A stretch of 47,765 nt of DNA, from positions 1 through 47,765 of the forward strand of contig RXIY01000017.1 of assembly GCA_003963405.1 (NCBI GenBank), written 5' to 3'. Position 1 is the stretch's first letter. Each line of letters begins with the position of its first letter. This stretch comes from Hyphomicrobiales bacterium. Lineage in GTDB: Bacteria; Pseudomonadota; Alphaproteobacteria; Rhizobiales; Beijerinckiaceae. This document shows, piece after piece, positions 26,633-37,452 of the stretch. Under the pieces are notes generated by a model that saw only the letters and a list, made by a program, of their open reading frames with translations, had not been told where the DNA came from and searched no databases. The position numbers and the translations under genes were made by a program.

Positions 26633-29503
26633 CTACGCCGCCTCCGGCGCCGCGCCGACGAGGCGCCTTGCTTCCTGCGCGCTGATCGGGCGCCCGAAGG
26701 CGTAGCCCTGCGCATAGCCGCAGCCGAGTTGATAGAGCTCGATGGCGTCGGCCTCGGTCTCGGCGCCCTCCGCCACGACATCCATGCCGAGATCCTGCGC
26801 CAGCGCGATGAGCGAGCGCAGAATGACGGGACGGGCGCCCTTGCCGCTCTGCTTCACGAAGGAGCGGTCGATCTTGATCGTGTCGAAGGGGAAGCGTTGC
26901 AGATAGGCGAGCGAGGAATAGCCCGTGCCGAAATCGTCGAGCACGAGGCCGGCGCCGAGTTCCTTCACCCGCGCGAGCATCTGCGCGGCATATTCCGGGT
27001 TCTCCATCACGAGCCCCTCGGAGAGCTCGAGCTTGAGGCTGCCCTTGACGACATTGTGGCGCATCAGCACGCTTTTCACGTCGCGCAGCAGATCGTGGCG
27101 CAGCAACTGGCGCGATGAGACGTTGACCGAGGCGAAGATCGGCGGATCGACGGCGAGCGCCCGCTGCCAGGCGGCGAGTTCGCGCGCCGACCGCTCGAGC
27201 GCCAGCAGGCCAAAATCGACGATGAGCCCCGTCTGCTCGGCGACGGGCACGAACTGCGCCGGCTCCAGACGGCCGAGCCGCGGATGATCCCAGCGCAGGA
27301 GCGACTCGAAGCCCGCAATGGTGCGATCCTCGAGCCGAACGATCGGCTGGAAGAAGACCTTCACCTCGCCGCGCTCCAGCGCCCGGCGCATGTCGGCTTC
27401 GAGCGTCACCCGGTCCGACCGCTGCACGCGCATGGAGGGGCGGAACACCTCGATGCGGTTGCCGCCCGTGCGCTTGGCGAAGCGCATGGCGATCTCGGCG
27501 TCGTCGAGCATGTCGCTCGCGCCGGGATGCACCTGCTGATCGTAGAGCGCGATGCCGATCGAGGCGAAAAGCGCGATCTCGCGATCCGCGAAGCGCACCG
27601 GCGTCGCGAGCGACCGGCGGACCGAGTCGGCGAGCGTGATCACATGATCCGGATGGGTCTCGGACACGAGGATGATCGCGAAAGTGTCGCCGTTGAGACG
27701 CGCGAGCGTGTCCTGCGGTTGCAGAAGGCGCGTGAGGCGGTGCGCGACGGTCAGCAGGATGCTGTCGCCCATGGCGACGCCGACCTGCTCGTTGATCTGG
27801 CGGAAACGGTCGATGTCGATGACGAGCGCCGTCGGGCGCACGTCCTTCTCCATGCGCGCAAAGACGAGCGCCGCCTCGAGCCGGTCGAAGAACAGCTCCC
27901 GGTTGGGCAGGCCGGTCAGATTATCGTGGACGGCGTCGTGGAGCAGGCGCTCCTGGGCGTTACGCTCATCGGTGACGTCGGTCAGCGTGCCGACGACGCG
28001 GATCACCTCTCCGTCGGGGCCGACGACGGGCCGCGCCCTGAGCCGGTAGCAAAGATAATGACCGTCGGCCGCGCGCAGGCGAAACTCCTGATTGATCCGC
28101 CCCCGGCGCTGCTCCAGCAGCGCGTCGAGACAGGCGCGGTAGCGGTCCTGCTCGAAAGGATGCAGCAGATCGAGCCAGGAGGAGGCGGCGCCCTCGAGCC
28201 CGCCGCGGTCGAGGCCGAGCGCCGCCTCGGCCTCCGGGCTCACATAGATATGGTCGGCCGGCACGTCCCAGTCGAAGACGATCTCATTGGCGCCGGTCAT
28301 GGCCAGCGCCTTGCGCTCCACGTCGCCGATCGCGCCTTGCGACAATCCGCCTGTTGCAAAGGCGTTTTGCATCACCGTGAAGCCGATCAGCATGACGATG
28401 AGCACCAGGCCGCCGACGAGCGCGGGCGAGACGAGGTCGTTCGTCATCCAGCCCGCGACGGCGAAACCCGCGGTCGCCACCCAGACGACGAGCAGGAACC
28501 AGGTGGGGATCAGCATGATCGCCCGCTCGAAGCCGTGCGAGGCGAGATAGAGCACCAGCACGAAGCCGACCACGGCGATGGTCGCGAGCGAAATGCGGGC
28601 GACGCCGGCCGCGACCGGCGCGTCGAAGAGCGCGAGACCCACGAGATCGAGCAGGATCAGCAGCCACAGCGCCGCGACATGCCAGGCGCGCACATGCCAG
28701 CGCGCGAGATTGAGATAGGCGAAGAGGAAGACGACAAGGGTCGCCGAGAGCACCGTCTCGGCCCCCGCGCGCCAGACGCGATCGGCATTGGCGTCCGAAC
28801 CGAAGATCTTGTCCCAGAAACCGAAGTCGATGCAGACATAGGCGAGCACCGCCCAGGCCAGCGCCGCCGCCGCGGGAAAGATCACCGCCCCCTTCACCAC
28901 GAAGACGATGGTGAGGAAGAGCGCGAGCAGGCCCGCAATGCCAATGACGATGCCCTTGTAGAGGGTGAGGCTCGTCACCTTGTCCTTGTAGGCCTCGGGC
29001 TCCCACAGATAGAGCTGCGGGAGGTTCGGCGTGCGCAGCTCGGCCACATAGGTGACCGTCGTTCCGGGGTCGAGGGTGAGCCGGAACACGTCGGCGTCGG
29101 CGGAATCCTCGGCCTCGGGCGGGAAGCCCTGGCTCGCCGTGATGGCGGAGATGCGGGTCGAGCCGAGGTCGGGCCAAATGACGCCGGAGCCCTGGAGCCG
29201 GAAATGCGGGGCGACGAGCAGGCGCTCGATCTGCTCGTCCGTATCGTTCGTCAGCGCGAAGACGATCCAGTTCGGACGGCTGCCCGCCTCGCGGGCGCCG
29301 ACCTCGATGCGGCGCACGATGCCGTCCGAGCCCGGCGCGGTCGAGACCTGCAGCCGGTCGCTCTGCGAGGAATGCTTTTCGACGACGTGGGTCAGGTCGA
29401 TCGCATGGGCGCCCTGCGGCACGCGCACCGATTCAACGCAGTAAGCCGCGGTCGTCATCGCCAGAAGGGCGAAAAGGGCGATCAGAAGCTTTTGAAGACG
29501 CAC
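26633..29503 (-). CDS. Membrane PAS-GGDEF-EAL signalling protein
   Basis: A 956-residue protein. It has a signal peptide (MRLQKLLIALFALLAMTTAAYC), an extracytoplasmic region to about residue 185, and about seven transmembrane helices between 185 and 380, a layout like 7TMR-DISM receptors. A PAS/PAC domain (about 400-515) precedes GGDEF (about 525-685) and EAL (about 700-945). The GGDEF signature is NGDTF, so diguanylate cyclase activity is doubtful. The EAL domain keeps its catalytic set: FESLLRW, NVSSRQL, LELSEG, LDDFGTGYSSL, IKIDRSF, AEGAET and QGYAFGRP. It is therefore most likely a c-di-GMP phosphodiesterase tuned by an envelope signal, with GGDEF possibly a GTP-binding regulator. The start is GTG at 29503, with AGAAGAGA upstream. 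Confidence 0.9.
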   Translation of the reverse strand: MRLQKLLIALFALLAMTTAAYCVESVRVPQGAHAIDLTHVVEKHSSQSDRLQVSTAPGSDGIVRRIEVGAREAGSRPNWIVFALTNDTDEQIERLLVAPHFRLQGSGVIWPDLGSTRISAITASQGFPPEAEDSADADVFRLTLDPGTTVTYVAELRTPNLPQLYLWEPEAYKDKVTSLTLYKGIVIGIAGLLALFLTIVFVVKGAVIFPAAAALAWAVLAYVCIDFGFWDKIFGSDANADRVWRAGAETVLSATLVVFLFAYLNLARWHVRAWHVAALWLLILLDLVGLALFDAPVAAGVARISLATIAVVGFVLVLYLASHGFERAIMLIPTWFLLVVWVATAGFAVAGWMTNDLVSPALVGGLVLIVMLIGFTVMQNAFATGGLSQGAIGDVERKALAMTGANEIVFDWDVPADHIYVSPEAEAALGLDRGGLEGAASSWLDLLHPFEQDRYRACLDALLEQRRGRINQEFRLRAADGHYLCYRLRARPVVGPDGEVIRVVGTLTDVTDERNAQERLLHDAVHDNLTGLPNRELFFDRLEAALVFARMEKDVRPTALVIDIDRFRQINEQVGVAMGDSILLTVAHRLTRLLQPQDTLARLNGDTFAIILVSETHPDHVITLADSVRRSLATPVRFADREIALFASIGIALYDQQVHPGASDMLDDAEIAMRFAKRTGGNRIEVFRPSMRVQRSDRVTLEADMRRALERGEVKVFFQPIVRLEDRTIAGFESLLRWDHPRLGRLEPAQFVPVAEQTGLIVDFGLLALERSARELAAWQRALAVDPPIFASVNVSSRQLLRHDLLRDVKSVLMRHNVVKGSLKLELSEGLVMENPEYAAQMLARVKELGAGLVLDDFGTGYSSLAYLQRFPFDTIKIDRSFVKQSGKGARPVILRSLIALAQDLGMDVVAEGAETEADAIELYQLGCGYAQGYAFGRPISAQEARRLVGAAPEAA

Positions 29504-29923
29504 ATTCTCTTCTCGGCTGCGGCCTGCGGGCCGGCTCTTCTCTTCCTCGGGAGGCGTTCACTAATCGCGGATCGCGGCCAGGTCGCGACAAAGGCTGGGC
29601 GAAAATGAAGCCCATGGCGCTCAACTTGCCCGAGGCCCTGGTTCCTCGGGCCGCCCACCCCCGCCCTGCCGGGCCCGGAGGCGCGCTCTCACCCGAAAGC
29701 ACTAGTGCCTCCCAGCCTCTTCCGCAAGCCGGATTCAAACCGGGGAAAATGCGGTATGCTCCTTGCGAGGGAAGGTCGGCCGCGCTTGCGAATGGCGAAG
29801 GCGGCCAATATACCCTTGTAGACGTAGCAGCGCGGCGCGCGCGGATTTCCCGAAAAAGGGCGAACGGCGGTTTCGCGACGGTCCGGCCGCGGGCGTCGCC
29901 TTGTGGATGGGAATGAATTGAGC
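29504..29923. other. Divergent intergenic region before ptsP
   Basis: This 420-base gap separates divergent genes. Short frames are present but have no credible start or composition. It should contain both promoters; I found no strong -35/-10 pair. A T-arm-like element on the minus strand near 29728 does not extend into a tRNA. Confidence 0.4.
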
Positions 29924-32188
29924 ATGCGTAGCGCTCTCGGCGGTCCCCGCCTTCTGCTGCGCCGGCTGCGCGAGATCAGCGCGGAGTCGGTGAGCGCGCA
30001 GGCGCGTCTCGACAAGATCGTCGTGCAGATCGCCGCCAACATGGTCGCCGAGGTCTGCTCCGTTTACGTGCTGCGCGCCGATCAGCGCCTCGAGCTCTAT
30101 GCGACCGAGGGCCTGAACCGCGAGGCCGTCCACCAGACGACCATGCACGCCGGCGAGGGCCTCGTCGGCCTCATCGCCCGCAGCGCCGAACCGCTGGCGC
30201 TTTCCGAGGCGCAGGATCACCCCGCCTTCGCCTACAAGCCGGAAACGGGCGAAGAGGCCTATCACTCCTTCCTGGGCGTGCCGATCCTGCGCGGCGGCTC
30301 GACGCTCGGCGTCCTCGTCGTGCAGAACAAGGTCCGGCGCGTCTATTCCGAGGAGGAAGTCGAGGCGCTGCAGACGACGGCGATGCTGCTCGCCGAACTC
30401 ATCGCCTCGGGCGAGCTGCAGGCGATCGAGGACCCGCGCGACCTCGCCCTCTACCGCCCCGCGACGCTCAGGGGCGCCCCCATGTGCGAGGGCGTCGGCC
30501 TCGGCCATGTGCTGCTGCACGAGCCGCGCGTCGTCGTGAAGCAGCTCGTCGCCGAGGATCTATCGCGCGAGCTCGTTCGTCTGGAGCAGGCGGTCGACGC
30601 CATGCGCGCGTCGATCGACGAGCTCGTCGCCCATGGCGACCGCATGGGCGTGGGCGAACATCGCGACGTGCTCGAAACCGTGCGCATGGTCGCCTATGAC
30701 CGCGGCTGGGTGCGCCGCCTGCGCGAGGCGGTGAAATCCGGCCTGACGGCGGAAGCCGCGGTGGAGCGCGTGCAAAGCGACGCCCGCGCCCGCATGCAGC
30801 GCCAGACCGACCCCTATCTGCGCGACCGGCTGCACGATCTCGACGACATCGCCAACCGGCTCCTGCACCAGCTCACCGGCCAAAGCTACGTCGCCGACCG
30901 CGACAGCGTGCCGGAGAACGCCATCATCGTCGCCCGCACCATGGGGCCGGCGGCGCTGCTCGACTACGACCGCGCGCGGCTGCGCGGCCTCGTGCTCGAG
31001 GAGGGCGGCCCGTCGAGCCATGTCGCCATCGTCGCCCGCGCGCTCGGCGTCGCGACCGTGGGCCTCGTGCCGGGGATCATCGATCTCGTCGAGACGGGCG
31101 ACCCGATCATCGTCGACGGTTCGACGGGCGAAGTGCATGTGCGGCCGCAGCCCGACGTGCAGAGCGCCTATGCCGAGAAGGCGCGGCTGCGCGCGCGGCG
31201 CCAGGAGCAATACGCCCGGCTGCGCGACGTGCCCGCCGTGACCAAGGACGGCGTCGAAATCGCCCTGCACATGAATGCGGGGCTCGCCATCGACGTGCCG
31301 CATGTGCACGAGACCGGCGCGCAATCGATCGGCCTCTTCCGCACCGAGCTGCAATTCATGCTGGCCTCGCGCTTTCCGCGCATGGACGAGCAATATCGCT
31401 TCTACAGGGGCGTCTTCGACGCCGTGCCGGATCGTCCCGTGACCTTCCGCACGCTCGATATCGGCTCGGACAAGATTCTTCCCTACATGGCGAAGATCGA
31501 CGAGGAAAACCCGGCGCTGGGCTGGCGCGCGATCCGCATCGGCCTCGACCGGCCGGGCCTGCTGCGGATGCAGTTGCGCGCCATGCTGAAGGCGGGCGCG
31601 GGCCGCGAATTGCGCATCATGTTTCCCATGATCGCCAATGTCGCGGAGTTCGAGGCGGCCAAGTCCATCGCCCTGCGCGAGCTCGAGCATCTGAGGCGCC
31701 ATCGCCATCCCGAGCCGCAAACGCTCCGGCTCGGCGCCATGGTGGAAGTGCCCTCGCTTTTGTGGGAGCTCGATCTCATCGCCGAGCGCGCCGATTTCCT
31801 CTCGGTCGGCTCGAACGACCTGGTCCAGTACATGTACGCCGCCGACCGCGACAATACGCGCGTGTCGAAACGCTACGACAATCTCTCGCCCCCCGTGCTG
31901 CGCGCGCTGGAGCGCATCGCCGATACGGGGAAGCGCGCCGGAACGCCGGTGACGCTGTGCGGCGAGATGGGCGGACGGCCGCTCGAGGCGCTCGCCCTGC
32001 TCGCGCTCGGCTACCGCTCGCTTTCCATGTCGCCCTCTGCCATCGGCCCGGTGAAGTCGATGATCCTGAGCCTCGATCTCGACGAGGCGCAGGTCTATCT
32101 CGCGACGCTGCTCGCGGCCAATGACGGCGCGCCCTCGCTGCGCGACAAGCTGCGCGACTATGCGCTCGCGCGCGGCGTGCCCTTGTAG
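29924..32188 (+). CDS. ptsP: PtsP, enzyme I of the nitrogen phosphotransferase system
   Basis: A 754-residue EI-Ntr. An N-terminal GAF domain (about 20-160) binds effectors such as glutamine in homologues. The PTS enzyme I part has the phosphohistidine in [12 protein letters not shown] near residue 365, and the PEP-binding TIM barrel with [14 protein letters not shown], the NDLVQY segment and the catalytic cysteine in TLCGEMGG near 679. It takes phosphate from PEP and passes it to NPr and EIIA-Ntr, a regulatory chain linked to nitrogen status and potassium homeostasis. The frame opens 21 bases earlier at a GTG, but 29924 gives the N-terminus [17 protein letters not shown] expected for rhizobial PtsP. 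It is followed by prfA 59 bases later, a common alphaproteobacterial order. Confidence 0.95.
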   Translation: MRSALGGPRLLLRRLREISAESVSAQARLDKIVVQIAANMVAEVCSVYVLRADQRLELYATEGLNREAVHQTTMHAGEGLVGLIARSAEPLALSEAQDHPAFAYKPETGEEAYHSFLGVPILRGGSTLGVLVVQNKVRRVYSEEEVEALQTTAMLLAELIASGELQAIEDPRDLALYRPATLRGAPMCEGVGLGHVLLHEPRVVVKQLVAEDLSRELVRLEQAVDAMRASIDELVAHGDRMGVGEHRDVLETVRMVAYDRGWVRRLREAVKSGLTAEAAVERVQSDARARMQRQTDPYLRDRLHDLDDIANRLLHQLTGQSYVADRDSVPENAIIVARTMGPAALLDYDRARLRGLVLEEGGPSSHVAIVARALGVATVGLVPGIIDLVETGDPIIVDGSTGEVHVRPQPDVQSAYAEKARLRARRQEQYARLRDVPAVTKDGVEIALHMNAGLAIDVPHVHETGAQSIGLFRTELQFMLASRFPRMDEQYRFYRGVFDAVPDRPVTFRTLDIGSDKILPYMAKIDEENPALGWRAIRIGLDRPGLLRMQLRAMLKAGAGRELRIMFPMIANVAEFEAAKSIALRELEHLRRHRHPEPQTLRLGAMVEVPSLLWELDLIAERADFLSVGSNDLVQYMYAADRDNTRVSKRYDNLSPPVLRALERIADTGKRAGTPVTLCGEMGGRPLEALALLALGYRSLSMSPSAIGPVKSMILSLDLDEAQVYLATLLAANDGAPSLRDKLRDYALARGVPL

Positions 32189-32247
32189 CGGCGCTTTCTT
32201 GCCGCCCAAAAAAGCCGCGCCCCTTTATCCTCTCTCAAAAGATCAAG

Positions 32248-33318
32248 ATGTTCGCACAAGACAAGCTCGACCTCATCATGCGCCGCTATGAGGAAATCGG
32301 CGAGAAACTCGCCAGCGGCGCCGATGGGCAGGCCTTCGTCGCCCTCTCGCGCGAGCGCGCGAGCCTCGACGAGGTGGTGGAGGCGATCCGCGCCCATCGC
32401 GCCGCCGAGCGCGAGGTCGAGGATCTCGACGCCATGCTCGCCGACGGCGGGCTCGATCCCGACATGCGCGCCCTCGCCCAAGCCGAGATCGACGAGGCGC
32501 GCGAACGGCGCGAGGCGACCGAAAAGGCGCTGCAATTCGCCCTGCTGCCGAAGGACGAGGCGGATGAAAAGGGCGTCATTCTCGAAGTGCGCGCCGGCAC
32601 CGGCGGCGACGAGGCGGCGCTGTTCGCCGGCGATCTCTTCCGCGCCTATCAGAAATACGCCGCGCTGAAGGGCTGGCGCGTCGAGCTCGTCTCGGAGAGC
32701 CCCGGCGCGCTCGGCGGCTTCAAGGAAATCGTCGCCGAGATTCAGGGGCGCGGCGTCTATGGGCGCCTGAAATTCGAGTCCGGCGTCCATCGCGTGCAGC
32801 GCGTGCCCGCAACAGAGACGCAGGGGCGCATCCACACCTCCGCCGCGACGGTCGCGGTGCTGCCGCAGGCGGAGGACGTCGACATCACCATCGACGACAA
32901 GGACCTCAACATCGAGACGATGCGCTCGGGCGGCGCGGGCGGCCAGCACGTCAACAAGACGGAATCGGCGATCCGCATCACCCATATTCCGAGCGGCATC
33001 GTCGTGATGATGCAGGAGGAGCGTTCGCAGCACCGCAACAAGGCGAAGGCGATGACTCTTCTTCGTTCACGCCTCTACGACGCCGAGCGCAGCCGACTCG
33101 ATCAGGAGCGCTCCGACGACCGCAAGAGCCAGGTCGGCTCGGGCGATCGTTCCGAGCGCATCCGCACCTATAATTTTCCGCAAGGGCGCGTCACCGACCA
33201 CCGCATCAATCTGACGCTCTACAAGCTCGACCGCGTGATGGAAGGCGAGTTCGATGAAATCATCGACGCGCTGCTGACCGACCATCAGCAGAAGCTTCTG
33301 GCGCAAAGCGCGGCGTGA
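32248..33318 (+). CDS. prfA: Peptide chain release factor 1
   Basis: A 356-residue class I release factor. The stop-codon recognition tripeptide is PAT (in RVPATETQG), which identifies RF1 (UAG/UAA) rather than RF2 (SPF). The peptidyl-tRNA hydrolysis motif is GGQ, in [12 protein letters not shown] near residue 233. Length and N-terminal coiled region are normal. The methyltransferase gene prmC, which often follows and modifies the GGQ glutamine, is not here; a small minus-strand gene follows instead. Confidence 0.97.
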   Translation: MFAQDKLDLIMRRYEEIGEKLASGADGQAFVALSRERASLDEVVEAIRAHRAAEREVEDLDAMLADGGLDPDMRALAQAEIDEARERREATEKALQFALLPKDEADEKGVILEVRAGTGGDEAALFAGDLFRAYQKYAALKGWRVELVSESPGALGGFKEIVAEIQGRGVYGRLKFESGVHRVQRVPATETQGRIHTSAATVAVLPQAEDVDITIDDKDLNIETMRSGGAGGQHVNKTESAIRITHIPSGIVVMMQEERSQHRNKAKAMTLLRSRLYDAERSRLDQERSDDRKSQVGSGDRSERIRTYNFPQGRVTDHRINLTLYKLDRVMEGEFDEIIDALLTDHQQKLLAQSAA

Positions 33319-33378
33319 GCGCCGCGCTCGTCTGCACCCAGCGCAGCCGCCCCTTGCAATGATCGAGGCTGGATTCCC

Positions 33379-33705
33379 TTACCAGCCGGGGACGGTCCCG
33401 TTATCCATGATGCTGCCGTTTTCGGTGTACCAGGTCGGATCGTAACCGCCGCGCTGCTCGAGGAAATAATTGTCGTTGTTCTGCGCGTTCGGCTTGAGCG
33501 TCCCGCTCGCCGGATTGCCGGCGCCGTCGTCGAGCCAGTCCTTGTTGGTGGTCAGATCCTTGGGAAGCGGAATGGCGTTCGGATCCTGCGACACGGCCCC
33601 CTGCGGGGCCGGCGCCGGCTTGCGGGATTTCGCGAGCGCGGCGTCTCCGCCGGCAAACGCCGAGACCAGAGCGACACAAAGAGACAATCGAACCGCGCGG
33701 CGCAT
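33379..33705 (-). CDS. Small exported protein of unknown function
   Basis: A 108-residue protein that I cannot assign to a named family. It begins MRRAVRLSLCVALVSAFAGG with likely cleavage after DAALA near residue 25. The mature part is hydrophilic, rich in Asn, Asp, Pro and Gly, has no cysteine, and ends NGTVPGW; it is probably periplasmic and partly disordered. The start at 33705 has TGGAG upstream and starts the signal peptide; an in-frame start 30 bases further upstream is less likely. It is a lone gene between prfA (convergent) and purH (same strand). Confidence 0.65.
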   Translation of the reverse strand: MRRAVRLSLCVALVSAFAGGDAALAKSRKPAPAPQGAVSQDPNAIPLPKDLTTNKDWLDDGAGNPASGTLKPNAQNNDNYFLEQRGGYDPTWYTENGSIMDNGTVPGW

Positions 33706-33769
33706 GGCGAACTCCAGAAAGAATACAATCTCCAAAACACCTTAGCCGGAACCGGTATGCCTGCGCTAG

Positions 33770-33807
33770 AGCCTTTTCCGGTCCGATGCAACGGATCGGA
33801 AAAGGCT
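33770..33807. repeat. Long palindrome downstream of purH
   Basis: AGCCTTTTCCG pairs perfectly with CGGAAAAGGCT, and the inner GGTCCG / CGGATC pair extends the stem around a short ATGCAA loop. It resembles dispersed palindromic repeats of Rhizobiales. It could also act as terminator for purH, whose stop lies about 60 bases away. Confidence 0.6.
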
Positions 33808-33869
33808 CCAGCTTCTTGTTTCGCCGCGCTTTCTGCGGCCGAACCGGTCTCCCCTTCGGCGGAACGCGC

Positions 33870-35462
33870 CTAATGCCGGAAGTGCCGCACGCCCGTGAAC
33901 ACCATGGCGAGGCCCGTCTCGTCCGCGGCGGCGATCACGTCCTTGTCGTTGACCGAGCCGCCGGGCTGAATGACGGCGGTCGCTCCTGCCGCCGCCGCCG
34001 CGAGCAGGCCGTCGGGGAAGGGAAAGAAGGCGTCGGAGGCGACGACCGAGCCCTTGGCGAGGCTCTCGGCGAGACCCGCCGCCTGCGCCGCCTCGCCCGC
34101 CTTGTGAGCGGCGGTGCGCGAACTGTCGACGCGCGACATCTGCCCCGCGCCAATGCCGACCGTCGCGAGGTCCTTGGCGTAAACGATCGCGTTGGACTTC
34201 ACATGCTTCACCACCCGATAGGCGAATTTCAGATCGGCAAGCTCGCGCTCGGTCGGCGCGCGCTTCGTCACGACCGTCAGCGCCATGTCGTCGACGACGG
34301 CGTTGTCGCGCGACTGCGCGAGGAAACCGCCCCCCACGCTGCGAAACACGAGCCCCGAGGCGCGCGGGTCCGGCAGGCCGCCGGTCAGCAGCAGGCGCAG
34401 ATTCTTCTTGGCGGCCACGATCGCCGCCGCCTCGTCGTCGGCGTCCGGCGCGATGATGACCTCGGTGAAGACCTTCACGATCTCGCGCGCGGCCGCGGCG
34501 TCGAGCCTGCGATTCGTCGCGACGATGCCGCCGAAGGCGGAGACGGGGTCGCAGCGCAGCGCCTTGCGGTACGCCTCTTCGAGCGACGCGCCTTCCGCCA
34601 CGCCGCAGGGATTGGCGTGCTTGACGATGACGACGGCGGCCGTGCGCGCCGGATCGAACTCCGCGACGCATTCGAAGGCCGCGTCCGTGTCGTTGACATT
34701 GTTATAGGAGAGCTGCTTGCCCTGCGCCTGCCGCGCCGTGGCGACGCCGGGCCGCGCCTCGCCGGTGAGATAGAAACCCGCCGCCTGATGCGGGTTCTCG
34801 CCGTAGCGCATGGGCTCGGCCAGCCGGCCGCCAAAGGCGCGCACGGGCGGCGACGCCTCGCCCAGATGCTGCGCAAGCCAGTTCGAGATCGCCGCGTCAT
34901 AGGCGGCGGTGCGCGCGAAGGCTTTCTGCGCGAGGCGCCGGCGCGTGGCGATGAGCGTCGCGCCGCCCGTCGCCGTCATCTCGTCGACGATGGCGGCGTA
35001 ATCCGACGGGTCGACCACCACGGCGACGTCGTCGTGGTTCTTGGAGGCCGCGCGGATCATCGCCGGGCCGCCGATGTCGATATTTTCGACGCATTCGTCA
35101 AAGGGCGCACCCTTCGCGAGCGTGGCCTCGAAGGGATAGAGATTGACGACGAGCAGGTCGATCGGGGCGATGTCATGCGCGAGCATCGCCGCCTCGTGCT
35201 CGGGATTCTCGCGGATCGCCAGCAGGCCGCCATGCACTTTCGGGTGCAGCGTCTTGAGCCTTCCGTCCATCATCTCGGGAAAATGGGTGAGGTCGGAAAT
35301 GTCCCTGACGGCCAGGCCCGCATCCGCGAGCGCCTTGCGCGTGCCGCCCGTCGAGACCAGCTCGACGCCATGGCCGGCGAGCGCGCGCGCGAATTCGACG
35401 AGGCCCGTCTTGTCGGAGACGGAGAGAAGCGCCCGCGCGACTTTACGCTGATCCACCGGCAT
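33870..35462 (-). CDS. purH: Bifunctional AICAR transformylase / IMP cyclohydrolase
   Basis: A 530-residue PurH that performs the last two steps of IMP synthesis. The N-terminal cyclohydrolase (MGS-like) domain has [19 protein letters not shown] and the [13 protein letters not shown] segment. The C-terminal AICAR transformylase domain has RYGENPHQ, the catalytic Lys-His in [10 protein letters not shown], and [12 protein letters not shown] near the end. The open frame runs 211 codons further upstream in shadow of the heparinase gene; the real start is [17 protein letters not shown] at 35462, with GGGAGG at proper distance. It follows a heparinase-like gene by 62 bases on the same strand, a pairing that I recall in many alphaproteobacteria. 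The window also ends in purB of the same pathway. Confidence 0.96.
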   Translation of the reverse strand: MPVDQRKVARALLSVSDKTGLVEFARALAGHGVELVSTGGTRKALADAGLAVRDISDLTHFPEMMDGRLKTLHPKVHGGLLAIRENPEHEAAMLAHDIAPIDLLVVNLYPFEATLAKGAPFDECVENIDIGGPAMIRAASKNHDDVAVVVDPSDYAAIVDEMTATGGATLIATRRRLAQKAFARTAAYDAAISNWLAQHLGEASPPVRAFGGRLAEPMRYGENPHQAAGFYLTGEARPGVATARQAQGKQLSYNNVNDTDAAFECVAEFDPARTAAVVIVKHANPCGVAEGASLEEAYRKALRCDPVSAFGGIVATNRRLDAAAAREIVKVFTEVIIAPDADDEAAAIVAAKKNLRLLLTGGLPDPRASGLVFRSVGGGFLAQSRDNAVVDDMALTVVTKRAPTERELADLKFAYRVVKHVKSNAIVYAKDLATVGIGAGQMSRVDSSRTAAHKAGEAAQAAGLAESLAKGSVVASDAFFPFPDGLLAAAAAGATAVIQPGGSVNDKDVIAAADETGLAMVFTGVRHFRH

Positions 35463-35524
35463 GTGCTCGAATCCTCCCTTGGAATTGGCCGCGCTTATCA
35501 CACATCGGCAGGCGGCGGAACGCC

Positions 35525-37168
35525 TCAGACCCGCTGGAAGGACCAGCTGACCTCGGCGCCGGGCGCGGCCTTTCCGCGCAGCACGATCTGGACGCATTTG
35601 CGCGCCCCGCCGGACGCGGCAAAAAATATGCTTTCCTCGAGCTGCGGAAAGGCGCCGTCGGCCTCGAAAATGAGCGTCTCGCCGCTCGCCAGCGCCACTT
35701 CCACCGCCTCGCCCAGCGCCGTCGCGCGCACGCGCGGGTGGAGGTGGAAGCGCACCGCGAATTCGGCGTCCCCCGCCCTGCCGCCGCCATTTGCGGCGCG
35801 CAGCCGGTCGCAGCCGGAGAGCGAACCCGCATCTGCGGCGAGCATGATCTCGCGGGTGTGGAGAAGGCCGAAGTCGCGCGCATAGCCGTCGTGCGACAGC
35901 AAGAGCGTCACGCCGGCGGGCGCCTCGCGCCGCTCCGCCTCCACTTGCCGCGGCCCCGCGACGATCCGCCCGGCGCGCGCGTCTTTTGCAGCCACGCGGG
36001 CGGAGGAGCGGTCGTCGATCACGAGCGTGGAATGGGCCGCCGTGGCGCGCGCCACCTCGCGCAGCTCCTCGTGCGGCGGCGCGGGGGCGCCGCAATTCAC
36101 CACGACATGCTCGACGCCGAGCGAATATTCGAAGGAGAGACAGCCGGCGTGGGCGCTTCGGGAAAATTCCGGCGGCGGCGGCGCGCCGGCGTCGACGATC
36201 GCCACCGCGTCGCGCGCGACGAGGCGCTGATAGCCCGAATAGGGCGCCTTCAGCGGCGGCGCGCCGCGCGTATCCTCATTGGCGAGAACATTGGCGACGC
36301 GGTCGAGCTCGGTCACGCCCATCCCGTTGAACAGCGCCAGCGCGCCGTCGCCATGCTGCATCATGCGCAAGGCCGGCATCATGCGGTCGATGGCGCGCAG
36401 GGCTGAAGGCCGCTGAAGGCCGCGGGCGTCGAGAACCTGCCGCAGGGGCAAGAGATCGAGCAGAAGATCGACCGCGACCTGCGGATTGCGGCTGATATGG
36501 CCGCCATCGGGCAAAATCTGGCGCTCGAGCTCGGCTGAAAGCAGGCGCGAGACCTGCGGCGCGATCTTGCGGCCAGTGTCGGCGCAGACGGCGAATTCGG
36601 CGAGCGCAATGGCGCAAAAGGCGCGGTCGGCGCCCTCGGCCTGACCGGTGGCGAGCGCCCGCCACAACAGCCGCGCGCCCTGCGCCAGGGACTGCATGAA
36701 GGCGTCGTAGAATTCCGGCTCGGCGCCGTCGAGCAACACGGGCGACTGCGCGAAAAACGACATGAGCCGGCGCGCGGCGACGGCGGGCTCGAGCGCCGGA
36801 TCGTCGGGCGCGAGTTTGCGGATCGTGAGAAATTCCGCGACGAGCGCCCGAGCGTTCGCCTGCGCCAGCGCCTTGTCGGCCGAGCGCAGATGCCGCAGCC
36901 AGGAGAAGCCCGTGAGCGCCCGGCGCCAGGCGGGAGAGGGCGGCGTCAGCGCGAAGGGAGACGCGCCATAGCTTTGCGCCGTCTTGCCGGCGAAAGAAAA
37001 ATATCCCGCATAGATCTCGTCGGCGACGGTCGGATCGGCGGTGCGAATGTCGGGCGGCGCGATTCGCAGCCGCTCCGGCGGCGCGATCGCCATGGATTTC
37101 ACGATGTGATAAGGCGCGCTCGCGCGGCGCGCGAAAGTCTTCGCGGCGAAAGCGCCGGCGAGCCGCAT
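35525..37168 (-). CDS. Heparinase II/III family protein
   Basis: A protein of about 547 residues. The N-terminal half is an alpha-helical (alpha/alpha toroid-like) domain, with the segment [21 protein letters not shown]. The C-terminal half is the beta-sheet heparinase II/III domain, with [20 protein letters not shown] and FHLHPRVRA. There is no signal peptide, so the protein may act in the cytoplasm or leave by another route. Family members are polysaccharide lyases, but the substrate in alphaproteobacteria is unknown. The order heparinase-purH is conserved in many genomes (from memory), where a 16S rRNA methyltransferase gene (rsmB) often precedes; it is not here. The start is uncertain: ATG at 37168 or TTG at 37180. 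Confidence 0.85.
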   Translation of the reverse strand: MRLAGAFAAKTFARRASAPYHIVKSMAIAPPERLRIAPPDIRTADPTVADEIYAGYFSFAGKTAQSYGASPFALTPPSPAWRRALTGFSWLRHLRSADKALAQANARALVAEFLTIRKLAPDDPALEPAVAARRLMSFFAQSPVLLDGAEPEFYDAFMQSLAQGARLLWRALATGQAEGADRAFCAIALAEFAVCADTGRKIAPQVSRLLSAELERQILPDGGHISRNPQVAVDLLLDLLPLRQVLDARGLQRPSALRAIDRMMPALRMMQHGDGALALFNGMGVTELDRVANVLANEDTRGAPPLKAPYSGYQRLVARDAVAIVDAGAPPPPEFSRSAHAGCLSFEYSLGVEHVVVNCGAPAPPHEELREVARATAAHSTLVIDDRSSARVAAKDARAGRIVAGPRQVEAERREAPAGVTLLLSHDGYARDFGLLHTREIMLAADAGSLSGCDRLRAANGGGRAGDAEFAVRFHLHPRVRATALGEAVEVALASGETLIFEADGAFPQLEESIFFAASGGARKCVQIVLRGKAAPGAEVSWSFQRV

Positions 37169-37298
37169 CCGATCCCGCAAACCGCCGTTCAGGTCCTCTT
37201 CCTCCGATTCGCCGGCGCGTCGCGTCAGCGGCAGATTCCACGATCATTTGCCGGCGCCTGACAGGATGCGCGGCGCGCATGGCTGTTTATATACGTTT

Positions 37299-37379
37299 TT
37301 CGCCATCAGGCGAATTTGACCAGGAGCGCGACGTCAAGGCGCCGCTTGGCTCGGCCGCTTTGTAGCGGCCGTCGCCTTG
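37299..37379 (+). promoter_or_regulatory. Structured leader upstream of the gamma-carbonic anhydrase gene
   Basis: There are two consecutive hairpin elements. The first is TTCGCC-ATCA-GGCGAA at 37299-37314. The second, at 37335-37379, has an outer stem CAAGGCG/CGCCTTG around a perfect inner stem CGGCCGCT-TTGT-AGCGGCCG. No T-run follows. They sit 70-150 bases before the start codon and match no riboswitch class that I know. Confidence 0.4.
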
Positions 37380-37452
37380 CGCGAGCCCCCTTTCGCTCGC
37401 GCCGCGAGAAATGGCAATGTCGCGCCGGACATATGCAAGGAGAATCCTGAAA

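Noticed and set aside
29700-29760. Possible tRNA on the minus strand (T-loop-like GGTTTGAATCC)
   Set aside because: The stem is only 4 bp, and no acceptor, D or anticodon arms can be built around it.
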